DNA from: Phil1 sp964487565
GTDB taxonomy: Bacteria; Bacillota; Clostridia; Christensenellales; CAG-138
Length of the DNA stretch: 64,000 nt
Assembly (NCBI GenBank): GCA_964487565.1
Contig: CAZARN010000009.1
Span: 11,770 to 75,769 of the forward strand
Direction of reading: 5' to 3'
The position numbers were made by a program, and so were the translations under genes. Within the stretch, counting starts at the first letter, position 1. Each line of letters begins with the position of its first letter. Positions 16,928 to 24,676 of this stretch are shown piece after piece. The notes under the pieces were generated by a model. That model worked only from the letters and a program-made list of their open reading frames with translations, was not told where the DNA came from and searched no databases.

Positions 16928-17377
16928 TCAGAGCGTCATTTCCATGGAAATATCCGAAAGCTCATAGTTTGTCTTTTCGTATTCCCTGTATTTGAAACCG
17001 ACCTTTTCATACTGGTGCAGCGCGGCCCTGAGCTGATGGTTGGAGCTTAGGGTGAGCTTCTTCTTGCCCTCCGCGCGGGCGATGCGTATCGCCTCGTCGA
17101 GCAAAAGATAACCCGTCCCGTGTCCGCGAAACCCCTCTGCCACGCAGTATTTGTTGAGATCGAACGAATCGCCGTGGTTATCGAGCATCACCATCCCGGC
17201 GACTTCAGCTTCATCGGTCACGGCGAGGATTATGTGGCCGCCGTTTTCGATCATGCGCATGGGGTGCGAAAGGATATCGATATCGACGTCCTCCACAAGG
17301 TCATAGCGCCCGAGCCATTCAAGCGATATGCGCATGATGTCATCCCTGAAACGATCCTCATAGGCGATAAGCTTCAT
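16928..17377 (-). CDS. GNAT-family N-acetyltransferase
   Basis: Transfers an acetyl group from acetyl-CoA to an amine; the substrate is unknown. The 149 residues show the GNAT core: ILAVTDEAEVAGMVML for strands 2-4, and the acetyl-CoA-binding loop in FRGHGTGYLLLDEAI (a Q/RxxGxG/A-type motif). The end shows YEKVGFKYREYEKTNYEL. The ATG at 17377 matches the family start; a longer frame upstream overlaps the preceding gene. It starts 10 bases after the DUF6125-like gene. Confidence 0.82.
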   Translation of the reverse strand: MKLIAYEDRFRDDIMRISLEWLGRYDLVEDVDIDILSHPMRMIENGGHIILAVTDEAEVAGMVMLDNHGDSFDLNKYCVAEGFRGHGTGYLLLDEAIRIARAEGKKKLTLSSNHQLRAALHQYEKVGFKYREYEKTNYELSDISMEMTL

Positions 17378-17387
17378 CGTTTTGCCC

Positions 17388-17918
17388 TCATTCAGCGTGT
17401 GAAAGTTTGAATTCCCATGCGCAGCCCGTCGGGTCATATCCCGCGACATCCGGGAAGCAGCTTATGCAGCGGCAGGTTATGCGCGGGTCGATCGTTTTTG
17501 CAAAGCCTGCGTATTCGACCTCGCCGACCGCGCGGCAGGGATGCAGCGGCATTCCCTTTGCGCTGCGCGCGTGCTGCACGCGGCAGTCGATATGGCGGAA
17601 GATGAGCGTGTTCGCGTCCGGCCGTGCGAATTCATAGCGGTTGATGTTCGCGTAAAAACGCAGCTCAAGCGCGCGGCAGAGGCCGTCAAGCCCTGGTTCG
17701 TCGTCAAGCTTGAGGAATTTTTTCAGGCGCTGCGCCTCGATCACGGTGAAACGGCGCCACGCTTCGACATCGTGGAACATCGCTTCATCCATGCCGAGCT
17801 TTTGCTCGACAGACTGGAACCAAAGCCCGTCATGGGCGAGCCAGTCCTTTGAGTATATCCCGATAAGCTCGATGAGCTGCTCCTTTGAAAGCGCTTCAAG
17901 CGCGCAGGACGGTTCCAT
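17388..17918 (-). CDS. DUF6125-like protein with a C-terminal cysteine cluster
   Basis: Similar by eye to DUF6125 proteins of Clostridia: the N-terminal half is helical, with LSKEQLIELIGIY, WLAHDGLWFQ, KLGMDEAMFHD and WRRFTVIEAQRL. Towards the end five cysteines gather in HPCRAVGEVEYAGF and ITCRCISCFPD, with one more earlier (DCRVQH), which suggests a metal or iron-sulfur site. The function is not known. The 176 residues start at an ATG with AAGGGGG about eight bases upstream. It lies downstream of the pfk terminator and upstream of the GNAT gene. Confidence 0.6.
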   Translation of the reverse strand: MEPSCALEALSKEQLIELIGIYSKDWLAHDGLWFQSVEQKLGMDEAMFHDVEAWRRFTVIEAQRLKKFLKLDDEPGLDGLCRALELRFYANINRYEFARPDANTLIFRHIDCRVQHARSAKGMPLHPCRAVGEVEYAGFAKTIDPRITCRCISCFPDVAGYDPTGCAWEFKLSHAE

Positions 17919-17936
17919 TGCAAATCCCCCTTAAAT

Positions 17937-17964
17937 CAAAACGGCCCCGGGACGCCCGGAGCCG
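17937..17964 (-). terminator. Intrinsic terminator after the phosphofructokinase gene
   Basis: On the - strand CGGCTCCGGG pairs with CCCGGGGCCG around a CGT loop, followed by TTTTGATTT. It lies about 28 bases past the pfk stop codon. Confidence 0.75.
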
Positions 17965-17991
17965 CGAATTCCATGCTGAAGATCACTGAGA

Positions 17992-19053
17992 TTATTTGAA
18001 GAACAGGCTCGCGGCCTTGTAGAATTCCTCATCAACCATTTTACGCTCGTTGACGGCCTTGTCAAGGTCGGCGACGACGATCTCCGTGCCGCGCAGTGCA
18101 ACCATGTTGCCGTAATTGCCTTCAACGGCAAGATCGCCGGCCTTTACGCCCATGCGGGAGCCGAGAACGCGATCGAACACGCTGGGCGAACCGCCGCGCT
18201 GCAGATGGCCGAGCACGACGGAACGGGACTCGAAATACTGCCGTTTGCGGTCGAGCGTGTCATCGCTGCGGATGGCGTTTTCAAGCCTTTCGGCGAGGCT
18301 GCGCGCAAGCTCCTTGTTGAGAAGCAGCGGGTTGCCGAAAACATCGAAGCCGATATCCTTCTTGTCTTCGCCGATAAGCTCAAAGCCCTCGGCAACGGCG
18401 ATGATGGTGTATTTTTCGCCGCGAAGATATCTTTCCTTGACAAAATCATAGATCTCGTCAAAGGTTTTCGGGAATTCGGGTATCAGCACAAGATGCGCGT
18501 TGGCGGCAAGGCCGGCCTGAAGCGCGATCCAGCCTGTCTGACGGCCCATGCACTCCACAACAAAGCAGCGCGAATGCGAGGCAGCCGTGGTGTGCAGACG
18601 GTCGATCTCCTCCATGGCGATGTTGGCCGCCGTGTCGAAACCGAAGGTGTAATCCGTGCATGAAAGATCGTTGTCGATCGTCTTCGGCACGCCGATCATG
18701 CCAAGACCCAGCTTGCGCAGATGGTTCGCAACGCCGAGCGTGTCGTCCCCGCCCACGGCCACAAGCCCTTCAAGCCCGTGACGTTCCATCGTGGCCTTGA
18801 CGATTGCCGGCCCGTTCTCCACCTTCATGACGTTGGTGCGCGAGCTGCCGAGTATCGTGCCGCCGAGCGTCTGTATGCCCTTCACGTCGTCGTGCGTGAG
18901 CATGCGTCCGTCATCCTCGATTACGCCGCGCCAGCCCGAAAAAAAGCCGAAGATCTCCATGTTGGCGGTATCGCAGCGTTCAACGACGCCTCTTATGACC
19001 GCATTGAGCCCGGGGCAGTCTCCGCCGCCGGTCAGCAGACCGATTCTTCTCAT
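17992..19053 (-). CDS. pfp: 6-phosphofructokinase, predicted pyrophosphate-dependent (group III)
   Basis: Phosphorylates fructose-6-phosphate at C1 in glycolysis. The family is clear: GGGDCPGLNAVIRG (9-22), TIDNDL with catalytic Asp127, MGRQTGWIA, and VAEGFE. The phosphoryl-donor site reads GGDDT with Asp104 and PKTIDND with Lys124; ATP enzymes have Gly at both positions, while PPi-dependent enzymes have this Asp and Lys. The neighbouring FGFDTAANIAMEEIDRLHTTA block resembles actinobacterial group III enzymes. PPi use is therefore predicted, not shown. The 353 residues are normal. It lies 32 bases after the dTMP-kinase-like gene, with AAGGAGAG before its ATG and a terminator behind. Confidence 0.88.
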   Translation of the reverse strand: MRRIGLLTGGGDCPGLNAVIRGVVERCDTANMEIFGFFSGWRGVIEDDGRMLTHDDVKGIQTLGGTILGSSRTNVMKVENGPAIVKATMERHGLEGLVAVGGDDTLGVANHLRKLGLGMIGVPKTIDNDLSCTDYTFGFDTAANIAMEEIDRLHTTAASHSRCFVVECMGRQTGWIALQAGLAANAHLVLIPEFPKTFDEIYDFVKERYLRGEKYTIIAVAEGFELIGEDKKDIGFDVFGNPLLLNKELARSLAERLENAIRSDDTLDRKRQYFESRSVVLGHLQRGGSPSVFDRVLGSRMGVKAGDLAVEGNYGNMVALRGTEIVVADLDKAVNERKMVDEEFYKAASLFFK

Positions 19054-19085
19054 TTTGTTCTCTCCTTAAATGCAATATTGGAAAT

Positions 19086-19763
19086 TTATATAAGCTTTCT
19101 TGATTTCAAGGCGCTGAGCACTTCGTGAGAAATGTCGTCTATACCCATCAGCGCGCCGTCCTTCATGCAGGGTATAACTTCGCAGTCCTGCATCCTTGAG
19201 GCGACCTCGAGATATTTTGCCATCGCGCGGGCCTGGATGCCGTGCGAGGCTTCATAAACATCGCGCCCCGTGCCGCCGACATAATCCCTGAATCCTTTTT
19301 TGAGCACGTTCTGTTCGGCCGCGTTCGGAAGCACCGAAAAAATCAGGTTCACATCGGGCCGCGGCAGCTTGAAATGAGAATACTCAAGCTCGAGCACCCA
19401 ATCCACGATGTCCGGTTTGTCAATATCAATATCCCTTATGCTCTGATATACCGCGTTTGAAAGAACATAACGGTTTATAACAAGAAAATCGCTTTCGCCG
19501 TCGCGATAATCCGAAAAGCTTTCCCATCTGTCAAGCGCGAACCACAGCGCCATGCTTTTGCCGTTCACGGTGTCCGCACAGACGCCGTCGCTGCCGGAAA
19601 GCAACCTGCCGACCTCGGAACCGAAAAACGTGTCATACATGGGATAATCGCGGCAGGCGACGGTCGCGCCCGCGGCGCGCAGGTTCGCGGCAAGCCGCCT
19701 GAACTGAACGCCCTTGCCCGATCCGTCGATCCCCTCGATTGCGATTATCTTCGTTTTGCCCAT
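19086..19763 (-). CDS. dTMP kinase-like P-loop nucleoside monophosphate kinase
   Basis: Predicted to phosphorylate dTMP to dTDP. The P-loop IAIEGIDGSGKG and the DRWES and INRYVLSNAVYQ blocks of the substrate-binding region are seen. The usual GKST is GKGV here, so the Ser/Thr metal ligand is changed to Gly, and the lid region is unusual; a divergent thymidylate kinase or a deoxynucleoside-kinase-like enzyme is possible. ATG at 19763 (225 residues) is preferred, with GGAG 12 bases upstream; an ATG at 19781 is an alternative. It is transcribed towards pfk. Confidence 0.65.
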   Translation of the reverse strand: MGKTKIIAIEGIDGSGKGVQFRRLAANLRAAGATVACRDYPMYDTFFGSEVGRLLSGSDGVCADTVNGKSMALWFALDRWESFSDYRDGESDFLVINRYVLSNAVYQSIRDIDIDKPDIVDWVLELEYSHFKLPRPDVNLIFSVLPNAAEQNVLKKGFRDYVGGTGRDVYEASHGIQARAMAKYLEVASRMQDCEVIPCMKDGALMGIDDISHEVLSALKSRKLI

Positions 19764-19786
19764 ATCTTTTTCACGCTCCATTGTGT

Positions 19787-19792
19787 ATTTTA
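19787..19792 (-). promoter_or_regulatory. Possible extended -10 promoter of the dTMP kinase-like gene
   Basis: On the - strand TGATAAAAT gives a TGN-extended TAAAAT with no good -35. Transcription would begin about 17 bases before the ATG at 19763. Confidence 0.4.
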
Positions 19793-19868
19793 TCACATAA
19801 TCGCATGCAATAATATATTTTCTCCGGATTCCCGTTAATGTTTTTGCTTATGAAAATACAAACAGGTA

Positions 19869-19897
19869 TTGACATACAATATTATACGCCGTATAAT
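19869..19897 (+). promoter_or_regulatory. Perfect consensus sigma-A promoter of the padR operon
   Basis: TTGACA at 19869-19874 and TATAAT at 19892-19897 are separated by exactly 17 bases, so both hexamers and the spacing are consensus. The operator palindrome covers most of the spacer and the -10, so a bound repressor would block polymerase. Confidence 0.88.
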
Positions 19898-19899
19898 AT
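19879..19899. promoter_or_regulatory. Perfect 9-bp inverted repeat, likely PadR operator
   Basis: ATATTATAC and GTATAATAT are perfect inverted arms separated by GCC. The repeat overlaps the spacer and -10 of the padR promoter, the usual place for an autorepressor site. Confidence 0.75.
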
Positions 19900-19923
19900 G
19901 ATACGTCGAAGGGAGTGATAGGA

Positions 19924-20238
19924 ATGACATTCCAGATCGGAAGCGCGCTGCTCGATGCGTGTGTGCTTGCAGTGCTTGACCGTGAGGACGCTTACGGTTA
20001 TGTGCTCACACAAAGCGTAAAGCAGGTTATGGAGATATCGGAGTCCACGCTTTATCCGGTGCTGAGGCGCCTGCAGAAGGACGAGATGCTCAAAACCTAC
20101 GATCAGCCGTTTTCAGGCCGACTGAGGAGATATTATGCGATAACGCCGCGGGGCAGGGTAAAGCTCGACGAATACCGCAGCGAATGGAGCATATACAGAG
20201 AAAACGTGGAAAAGATGCTGTTTGGAGGCAGGATATGA
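19924..20238 (+). CDS. PadR-family transcriptional repressor
   Basis: Winged-helix DNA-binding dimer. The 104 residues show the PadR pattern: LLDACVLAVLDREDAYGYVL, SESTLYPVLRRLQKDEML, and a wing with GRLRRYYAITPRGRVKLDEYR. The ATG at 19924 follows AGGA. It probably represses its own operon through the perfect palindrome in the promoter. Its stop overlaps the start of the next small gene (ATGA at 20235-20238). PadR genes beside DUF1700 and DUF4097 are common in Firmicutes and often respond to envelope-active drugs; that link is inference here. Confidence 0.92.
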   Translation: MTFQIGSALLDACVLAVLDREDAYGYVLTQSVKQVMEISESTLYPVLRRLQKDEMLKTYDQPFSGRLRRYYAITPRGRVKLDEYRSEWSIYRENVEKMLFGGRI

Positions 20239-20396
20239 AAAACAAAATCGACGTAAAACAGACGGGTATCGGCGGCGAGCTTGCACGGGCGAGCGAAAGA
20301 TACAATATGGAGCGTCGCGCGCTCAAGGCGCGTGAAGAGATGGATGAAATGTTCCGCGAATGCTGCCATAGCGGCGGACCAAGGGGGATATGCTGA
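20235..20396 (+). CDS. Small 53-residue protein between padR and the DUF1700-DUF4097 gene
   Basis: Not a recognised family. The protein is charged and mostly helical (RASERYNMERRALKAREEMD) with a Cys pair and Gly-rich end (RECCHSGGPRGIC). Its ATG overlaps the padR stop, and its TGA overlaps the ATG of the next gene (TGATG at 20394-20398), so it is placed in a fully coupled operon, which supports that it is translated. GGAGGCAGGA precedes its start. A role as adaptor to PadR or to the membrane protein is possible but unsupported. Confidence 0.6.
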   Translation: MKNKIDVKQTGIGGELARASERYNMERRALKAREEMDEMFRECCHSGGPRGIC

Positions 20397-21307
20397 TGAA
20401 CAGGCGCGAATACATGAACAGGCTCGAGAGCTGTCTCACCTGCATCGAGAAGAGCGAGCGCGACGCCGCGCTGCGCTACTATGAGGAATATTTTGACGAC
20501 GCAGGCCCGGAGCGCGAGGCGGAGGTGATCGCCTCCCTCGGCACGCCCGAGGCGCTTGCAAGGGAGATAATCGGCGCCGCGGGCGAAGGGAAAAGCGCTC
20601 GCGCGACGAACACGGCGGAAAACATCGGCGGGGAATTCAATTCCATCAAGGCAAACCTGATGAACGCCAATTTCATCCTGACGCTGGGCAGCGGCTATGC
20701 CGTTGACATATCGTATCCGCAGGGGGCTGAAACGCCGGACGTTTCGATAAAAAACGGCGTGCTGTACATCAATGAAAAACGCCGTCAGTACATATGGAAC
20801 ATATTTACGCGCGACGCATGGAAGCAGGGAAGGGTGGAGGTGACGGTGCCGGACGCGAAGCTGAGCGACATCAACATTGAAAATGTGAACGGCAAGATCT
20901 ATATACCCGCGATAAACGCCGACAGGTTTCACGGCGAGACCGTGAACGGCGGTGTGACGCTTGAAGGGACGCAGGGCGGGAACATACACTGCGAAAGCGT
21001 GAACGGGGCTGTTTCGATGACAAACTGCACCGCGCGCGACGGCGCGCACGGCGAGACCGTGAACGGTTCCGTCACGATCGCGGGGGAGCTTCGCGGCAAG
21101 ATCCACGCGGAGGCCGTGAACGGCAGCGTGAGCGTCGCCACGGCGCTGCCCGTTTCGCAGTATGACATCGACGTGGAGACCGTTTCAGGCTCTGTCCGCG
21201 TGGACGGCGAAAAATACAAAAAGAGCTATCATTCGCGCCGCGGCATGGAAAACAGCATAAAGGCAGAAAGCGTAAACGGCAGCGTAACGGTCGAATTTGG
21301 TGTATAA
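20396..21307 (+). CDS. DUF1700 (HAAS)-DUF4097 fusion protein
   Basis: Residues 1-65 are an HAAS/DUF1700-type helical domain (NRREYMNRLESCL, YYEEYFDDAG, SLGTPEALAREIIG). Residues from about 80 form a DUF4097-like right-handed beta structure with near-repeats of the form ETVNGSVTI, ESVNGAVSM, EAVNGSVSV, ETVSGSVRV and ESVNGSVTV. The usual membrane helices between these domains are lacking, so it may be soluble. ATG at 20396 is chosen because AAGGGGG lies eight bases upstream; an ATG at 20390 is too near. In padR-controlled operons these genes are thought to act in envelope homeostasis. Confidence 0.78.
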   Translation: MNRREYMNRLESCLTCIEKSERDAALRYYEEYFDDAGPEREAEVIASLGTPEALAREIIGAAGEGKSARATNTAENIGGEFNSIKANLMNANFILTLGSGYAVDISYPQGAETPDVSIKNGVLYINEKRRQYIWNIFTRDAWKQGRVEVTVPDAKLSDINIENVNGKIYIPAINADRFHGETVNGGVTLEGTQGGNIHCESVNGAVSMTNCTARDGAHGETVNGSVTIAGELRGKIHAEAVNGSVSVATALPVSQYDIDVETVSGSVRVDGEKYKKSYHSRRGMENSIKAESVNGSVTVEFGV

Positions 21308-21314
21308 TGGGTTT

Positions 21315-22544
21315 ATGGAAAAGCAACCGCTTTGGACGAAGAATTTTACCATAATCACGCTCGGGACGGTGGTGTCCATGCTTGGCAACGCCGTCTCAGG
21401 CTTCGCCATCGGGCTTCTCGTGCTCGATTATACCGGGTCCACGCTGCTGTACGCGCTTTTCATGGTGGTGTACAATCTGCCCAAGATCATCATGCCGTCG
21501 ATCGCGGGGCCTTATATAGACCGCTTCTCGCGCGTGAAGGCAATATACACGCTTGATTTCATATCCGCGGGCCTGTATCTTCTCATATACGGTGCGCTGA
21601 TGTTCAAATGGTTCAATTATCCCATAATGCTGTTCGTGTGCCTTGTCATCGGCACGATAGACAGCGTGTATCAGGTCGCATACGACAGTCTGTATCCGAC
21701 GCTTATCAGCGATGGCAATTATTCGAAGGCGTACTCCGTTTCAAGCGTGATATACCCGCTTGCGATGGTCATGGTGCCCGTGGCCGCATGGTGTTATGAG
21801 CATGTGGGGATTGAGATACTCTTCCTCTTCAACTCGATCACGTTCCTCATCGCGGCGGCGTTTGAAACGCAGATAAAGACAAAAGAGACGCACGTCCTTT
21901 CGGGCGACATCAAATACGGGCTCAAACGCTATGCGGATGATTTCCGCGACGGCATTGGCTATCTCAAAAAGGAGAAGGGGCTGCTGTTCATCACGGCGTA
22001 TTTTGTGGTCAACACGCTTGCCTTCAACGGTTCCGCAGCGCTCACAATGCCGTATTTCAAGGCCACCGTGGGACTCGGCGTTTCCATGTACACATACATA
22101 ATGGCCTTCGGCGTGATAGGCAGACTCGTGGGCGGCCTTGTACACTATAAATTCAGGTATCCTGTGGATAAAAAGTTTGCGATCGCGCTTTTCGTATACA
22201 TCGTGATGGGCCTTATCGAGGCGTTTTATCTGTATGCGCCGGTTTTGATAATGATGGCGCTCATGTTCGTATCCGGTTTCCTCGGGGTGACGAGCTTCAA
22301 CATACGCATTTCCTCAACGCAGAACCATGTGCCAAACGAGATGCGCGGCCGTTTCAACGGAACGTTCCAGATGCTCACCACGGCGGGCGGTATCATCGGC
22401 TCGCTTGCGGCGGGCGCGATGGGCGACGTGCTGCCGATGCGCGAGGTGATATGCGGCTTCAGCCTTGTGAGCGTGATCGCGGCGGCAGCAATAATGCTCC
22501 CGGGAAAGGAGCATGTCAAGCAAATATACAACGTGCAGCTTTGA
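21315..22544 (+). CDS. MFS-family transporter
   Basis: Inner-membrane secondary carrier of about 409 residues with about 12 hydrophobic helices. The cytoplasmic loop 2-3 reads GPYIDRFSRVKAI, an MFS A-like motif, and the second half shows FGVIGRLVGG and NEMRGRFNGTFQML, typical of drug-efflux-type permeases. The substrate is unknown. ATG at 21315 lies six bases after a TATAAT, so the message may be nearly leaderless if that is a promoter; otherwise it is the last gene of the padR operon, only seven bases after the previous stop. Confidence 0.82.
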   Translation: MEKQPLWTKNFTIITLGTVVSMLGNAVSGFAIGLLVLDYTGSTLLYALFMVVYNLPKIIMPSIAGPYIDRFSRVKAIYTLDFISAGLYLLIYGALMFKWFNYPIMLFVCLVIGTIDSVYQVAYDSLYPTLISDGNYSKAYSVSSVIYPLAMVMVPVAAWCYEHVGIEILFLFNSITFLIAAAFETQIKTKETHVLSGDIKYGLKRYADDFRDGIGYLKKEKGLLFITAYFVVNTLAFNGSAALTMPYFKATVGLGVSMYTYIMAFGVIGRLVGGLVHYKFRYPVDKKFAIALFVYIVMGLIEAFYLYAPVLIMMALMFVSGFLGVTSFNIRISSTQNHVPNEMRGRFNGTFQMLTTAGGIIGSLAAGAMGDVLPMREVICGFSLVSVIAAAAIMLPGKEHVKQIYNVQL

Positions 22545-22570
22545 CGCCGCTCACAAAACCTGCAAAGGCT

Positions 22571-23179
22571 TCACTTTTTGCGCGAAGCGGCGCTGAATTT
22601 GCCTTCTTCCCCGTGAAGAAGGCGTTTTATATTCGACCTGTGCATAACGAACACCATCACGACCGCAAAAATGCCAAGCGCGTATTGCGCCGGCGCATAG
22701 CCGCCGATGACGAACATCGCCGGGGGAAAAAGTATGACCGCGGAAAGGGAGGCCACGGAGGCGATGCGGACGCTGAGCATCACGATGATATAGACGAGGA
22801 TTAGCGCCAGAAAAAGCCGCCAGTCGATCATTACCGCGATGCCCGCGCTGACAGCCACGCCCTTGCCGCCCTTGAAGCCGAAAAACACCGGATAGCAGTG
22901 GCCGATGACCGCCGCCGCGCCCGCAGTGCAAGCGCCGTTAACGCCGAGCAGCAGCGAACCGGCGAGCATGGCGAGCGCCGCCTTTGCGATGTCGCCCACA
23001 AGGGTGAGCGCGCCTATGCCGATGCCGAAGACCCGCACAACGTTTGCCGTGCCGGCGTTGCCGCTGCCGTGAAGACGCACGTCGTCGTGCATGATGTATT
23101 TTGTGATGAGTATCGCAAAATCGATCGAGCCTAAAAGATATCCCAGTATGATAACGCCAATCCATAAAAGGATCTGCAT
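22571..23179 (-). CDS. plsY: Acyl-phosphate:glycerol-3-phosphate acyltransferase
   Basis: Membrane enzyme that makes lysophosphatidate from acyl-phosphate and glycerol-3-phosphate, the first step of phospholipid synthesis in most Gram-positives. Conserved sites are GSIDFAIL near the start, the loop HGSGNAGTANVVR, DIAKAALA, and GHCYPVFFGFKGGKGVA. About five membrane helices fit the known topology. The 202 residues are normal. The start has CGGAGGAAG upstream. It is convergent with the MFS gene, 26 bases apart, and divergent from the AlkD-like gene. Confidence 0.93.
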   Translation of the reverse strand: MQILLWIGVIILGYLLGSIDFAILITKYIMHDDVRLHGSGNAGTANVVRVFGIGIGALTLVGDIAKAALAMLAGSLLLGVNGACTAGAAAVIGHCYPVFFGFKGGKGVAVSAGIAVMIDWRLFLALILVYIIVMLSVRIASVASLSAVILFPPAMFVIGGYAPAQYALGIFAVVMVFVMHRSNIKRLLHGEEGKFSAASRKK

Positions 23180-23211
23180 TTATACTTCCTCCGTTTCGCT
23201 TGATTACTGCT

Positions 23212-23240
23212 ATGATAGCACATCGGCCCCTGTCGCTCAA
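23212..23240 (-). promoter_or_regulatory. Promoter of plsY
   Basis: On the - strand TTGAGC, 17 bases, and TATCAT with TGC before it (extended -10). It is back to back with the promoter of the divergent gene, their -35 hexamers being three bases apart. Confidence 0.65.
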
Positions 23241-23243
23241 CGG

Positions 23244-23273
23244 TTGAAGGGATAATATACCGTGAGGTATAAT
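23244..23273 (+). promoter_or_regulatory. Promoter of the AlkD-like gene
   Basis: TTGAAG at 23244-23249, 18 bases, TATAAT at 23268-23273. Transcription would start at about 23280, the A of the ATG, so the transcript may be leaderless. Confidence 0.55.
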
Positions 23274-23279
23274 AAGCGC

Positions 23280-23969
23280 ATGGATAATAACGAAATAAGG
23301 GAATATCTGTTGTCGAACGCTGACGAAGCCTGTCGCGCGTTCACGCTGCGCCTTTCGGACACGCTTGAGCCTTCGCGCGTGCTCGGCGTGCGCATGGGCA
23401 AAATAAACGCGCTTGCCGCCGGTCTTCTGCGTGATGGGAGCGCGCGGGGCTTCATGAAGGCCCTGCCGCATGGGTTCCACGAGGAGGATATGCTCCACGC
23501 CGCGGTTCTGAGAAGCGCGAAAATGCCGTTTGAGGAGCTTGTGACGCTTGTGGAAGAGTTTCTTCCGTTCGTCGCCGATTGGTCCGTGTGCGACACGCTG
23601 CCGCCGCGCGCGTTCGCCGGGGCGCAGAAGGCGCTGCGTCCGTATGTGCTGCGTTTTTTGGGGTCGCGCCAGACCTATACGGTGCGTTTCGCGCTCGTTT
23701 TGATGATCAAATTCTATCTCCGGGATGAAACGTTCGACATGGAGCTCATGCAAAGCGCCTCGCGCATAAAAAGTGACGAATACTATGTCAATATGGCGCT
23801 CGCCTGGTATCTGAGCGCCGCGCTGACGCATCAATATGAAAGCGCGCTTCCTATAATTGAAGGAAACGCGCTTGAAAAACGGGTCCGTAACAAGACGATA
23901 CAAAAAGCCGTTGAAAGCTTTTGCATAAGCGACGAACGCAAGGCTTATCTCAGATCGCTCCGCCGCTGA
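23280..23969 (+). CDS. AlkD-like DNA alkylation repair protein
   Basis: AlkD-type glycosylases remove alkylated bases by a HEAT-like helical array. The 229 residues show the family features: a helical N-terminus ending in VLGVRMGKINALA, GFHEEDMLHAAVL, VADWSVCDTLPP (the WxxCD block of the active site), VRFALVLMIKFYL, and YYVNMALAWYLS. ATG at 23280 and GTG at 23262 are both possible; the ATG fits the family start but coincides with the predicted transcript start. It is convergent with the flavodoxin-like gene, three bases apart. Confidence 0.82.
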   Translation: MDNNEIREYLLSNADEACRAFTLRLSDTLEPSRVLGVRMGKINALAAGLLRDGSARGFMKALPHGFHEEDMLHAAVLRSAKMPFEELVTLVEEFLPFVADWSVCDTLPPRAFAGAQKALRPYVLRFLGSRQTYTVRFALVLMIKFYLRDETFDMELMQSASRIKSDEYYVNMALAWYLSAALTHQYESALPIIEGNALEKRVRNKTIQKAVESFCISDERKAYLRSLRR

Positions 23970-23971
23970 CG

Positions 23972-24592
23972 CTATCTGATGAAGTTCGTGTGATGGCCTT
24001 TTTCCGCCTGAGGGGCTTCAATGCCGGCGTTCCTGCCCGCCTCAATGCAGCGCAGCATCCAGGCCATGTTGCGGCCGAGGTTGCGCATGATCTCAAGCCC
24101 TTCCTCATCCCGGGCGACTTCCTCGGGCGTGTTGCCGTGGACCATGTTCCAGTATGTGGATGACACCACGGGCATCTGGTTGATCGTAAAATACTTGTTT
24201 ATCTCGTCGAGGGTGGCCGTGGTACCCGCGCGCCGCGCGCAGGCGACGGCCGCCGCAGGTTTGTGCGCGAAATATTTCGATCCGGAATAGAACAGCCTGT
24301 CAAGCAGGCTTATCACGCTGCCGTTCGCCGAGGCGTAATACACGGGACTGCCCACGACAAAGCCGTCCGCGGCGCATAGCTTTTCAAACACCTCGTTCAC
24401 GGGATCATCATCAAAATTGCAGCCGTGCCGCTTGCATTTCGGGCACGCCTGACAGCCTCGCACGGGTTTGTTGCCGATCTGGAAAATCTCGGTTTCAACG
24501 CCGTTCTCTTCAAGCGTTTTGGCGACTTCCTCAAGCGCGGTGAAAACGCAGCCGTGCGCGTGGGGACTTCCGTTCAAAAGCAAAACCTTCAT
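23972..24592 (-). CDS. Flavodoxin-fold NAD(P)H-dependent FMN reductase
   Basis: Small cytoplasmic flavoprotein of the iron-sulfur flavoprotein / NADPH-dependent FMN reductase group. The FMN phosphate loop is LLLNGSPHAHGCVFTAL at the N-terminus; GSPVYYASANGSVISLLDRLF is the second FMN site. Cysteines in VRGCQACPKCKRHGC suggest an iron-sulfur or redox site as in iron-sulfur flavoproteins. The 206 residues start at an ATG with GGAGGG six bases upstream; a longer frame would start inside the promoter. Confidence 0.82.
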   Translation of the reverse strand: MKVLLLNGSPHAHGCVFTALEEVAKTLEENGVETEIFQIGNKPVRGCQACPKCKRHGCNFDDDPVNEVFEKLCAADGFVVGSPVYYASANGSVISLLDRLFYSGSKYFAHKPAAAVACARRAGTTATLDEINKYFTINQMPVVSSTYWNMVHGNTPEEVARDEEGLEIMRNLGRNMAWMLRCIEAGRNAGIEAPQAEKGHHTNFIR

Positions 24593-24622
24593 GCCTGACC
24601 CTCCATGGTTGTTGTTAACCGG

Positions 24623-24651
24623 ATTATACCTCATATGCGACGGGCACACAA
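24623..24651 (-). promoter_or_regulatory. Promoter of the flavodoxin-like gene
   Basis: On the - strand TTGTGT, 17 bases, TATAAT, about 30 bases before the ATG at 24592. Confidence 0.7.
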
Positions 24652-24676
24652 GGAGGGAGGGCGGGCAAAGGGCCCG

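Noticed and set aside
20900..21300. Repeats in the DUF4097 region as a DNA repeat or CRISPR-like array
   Set aside because: The repeats are degenerate at the DNA level and in frame; they reflect the beta-structure of the protein.
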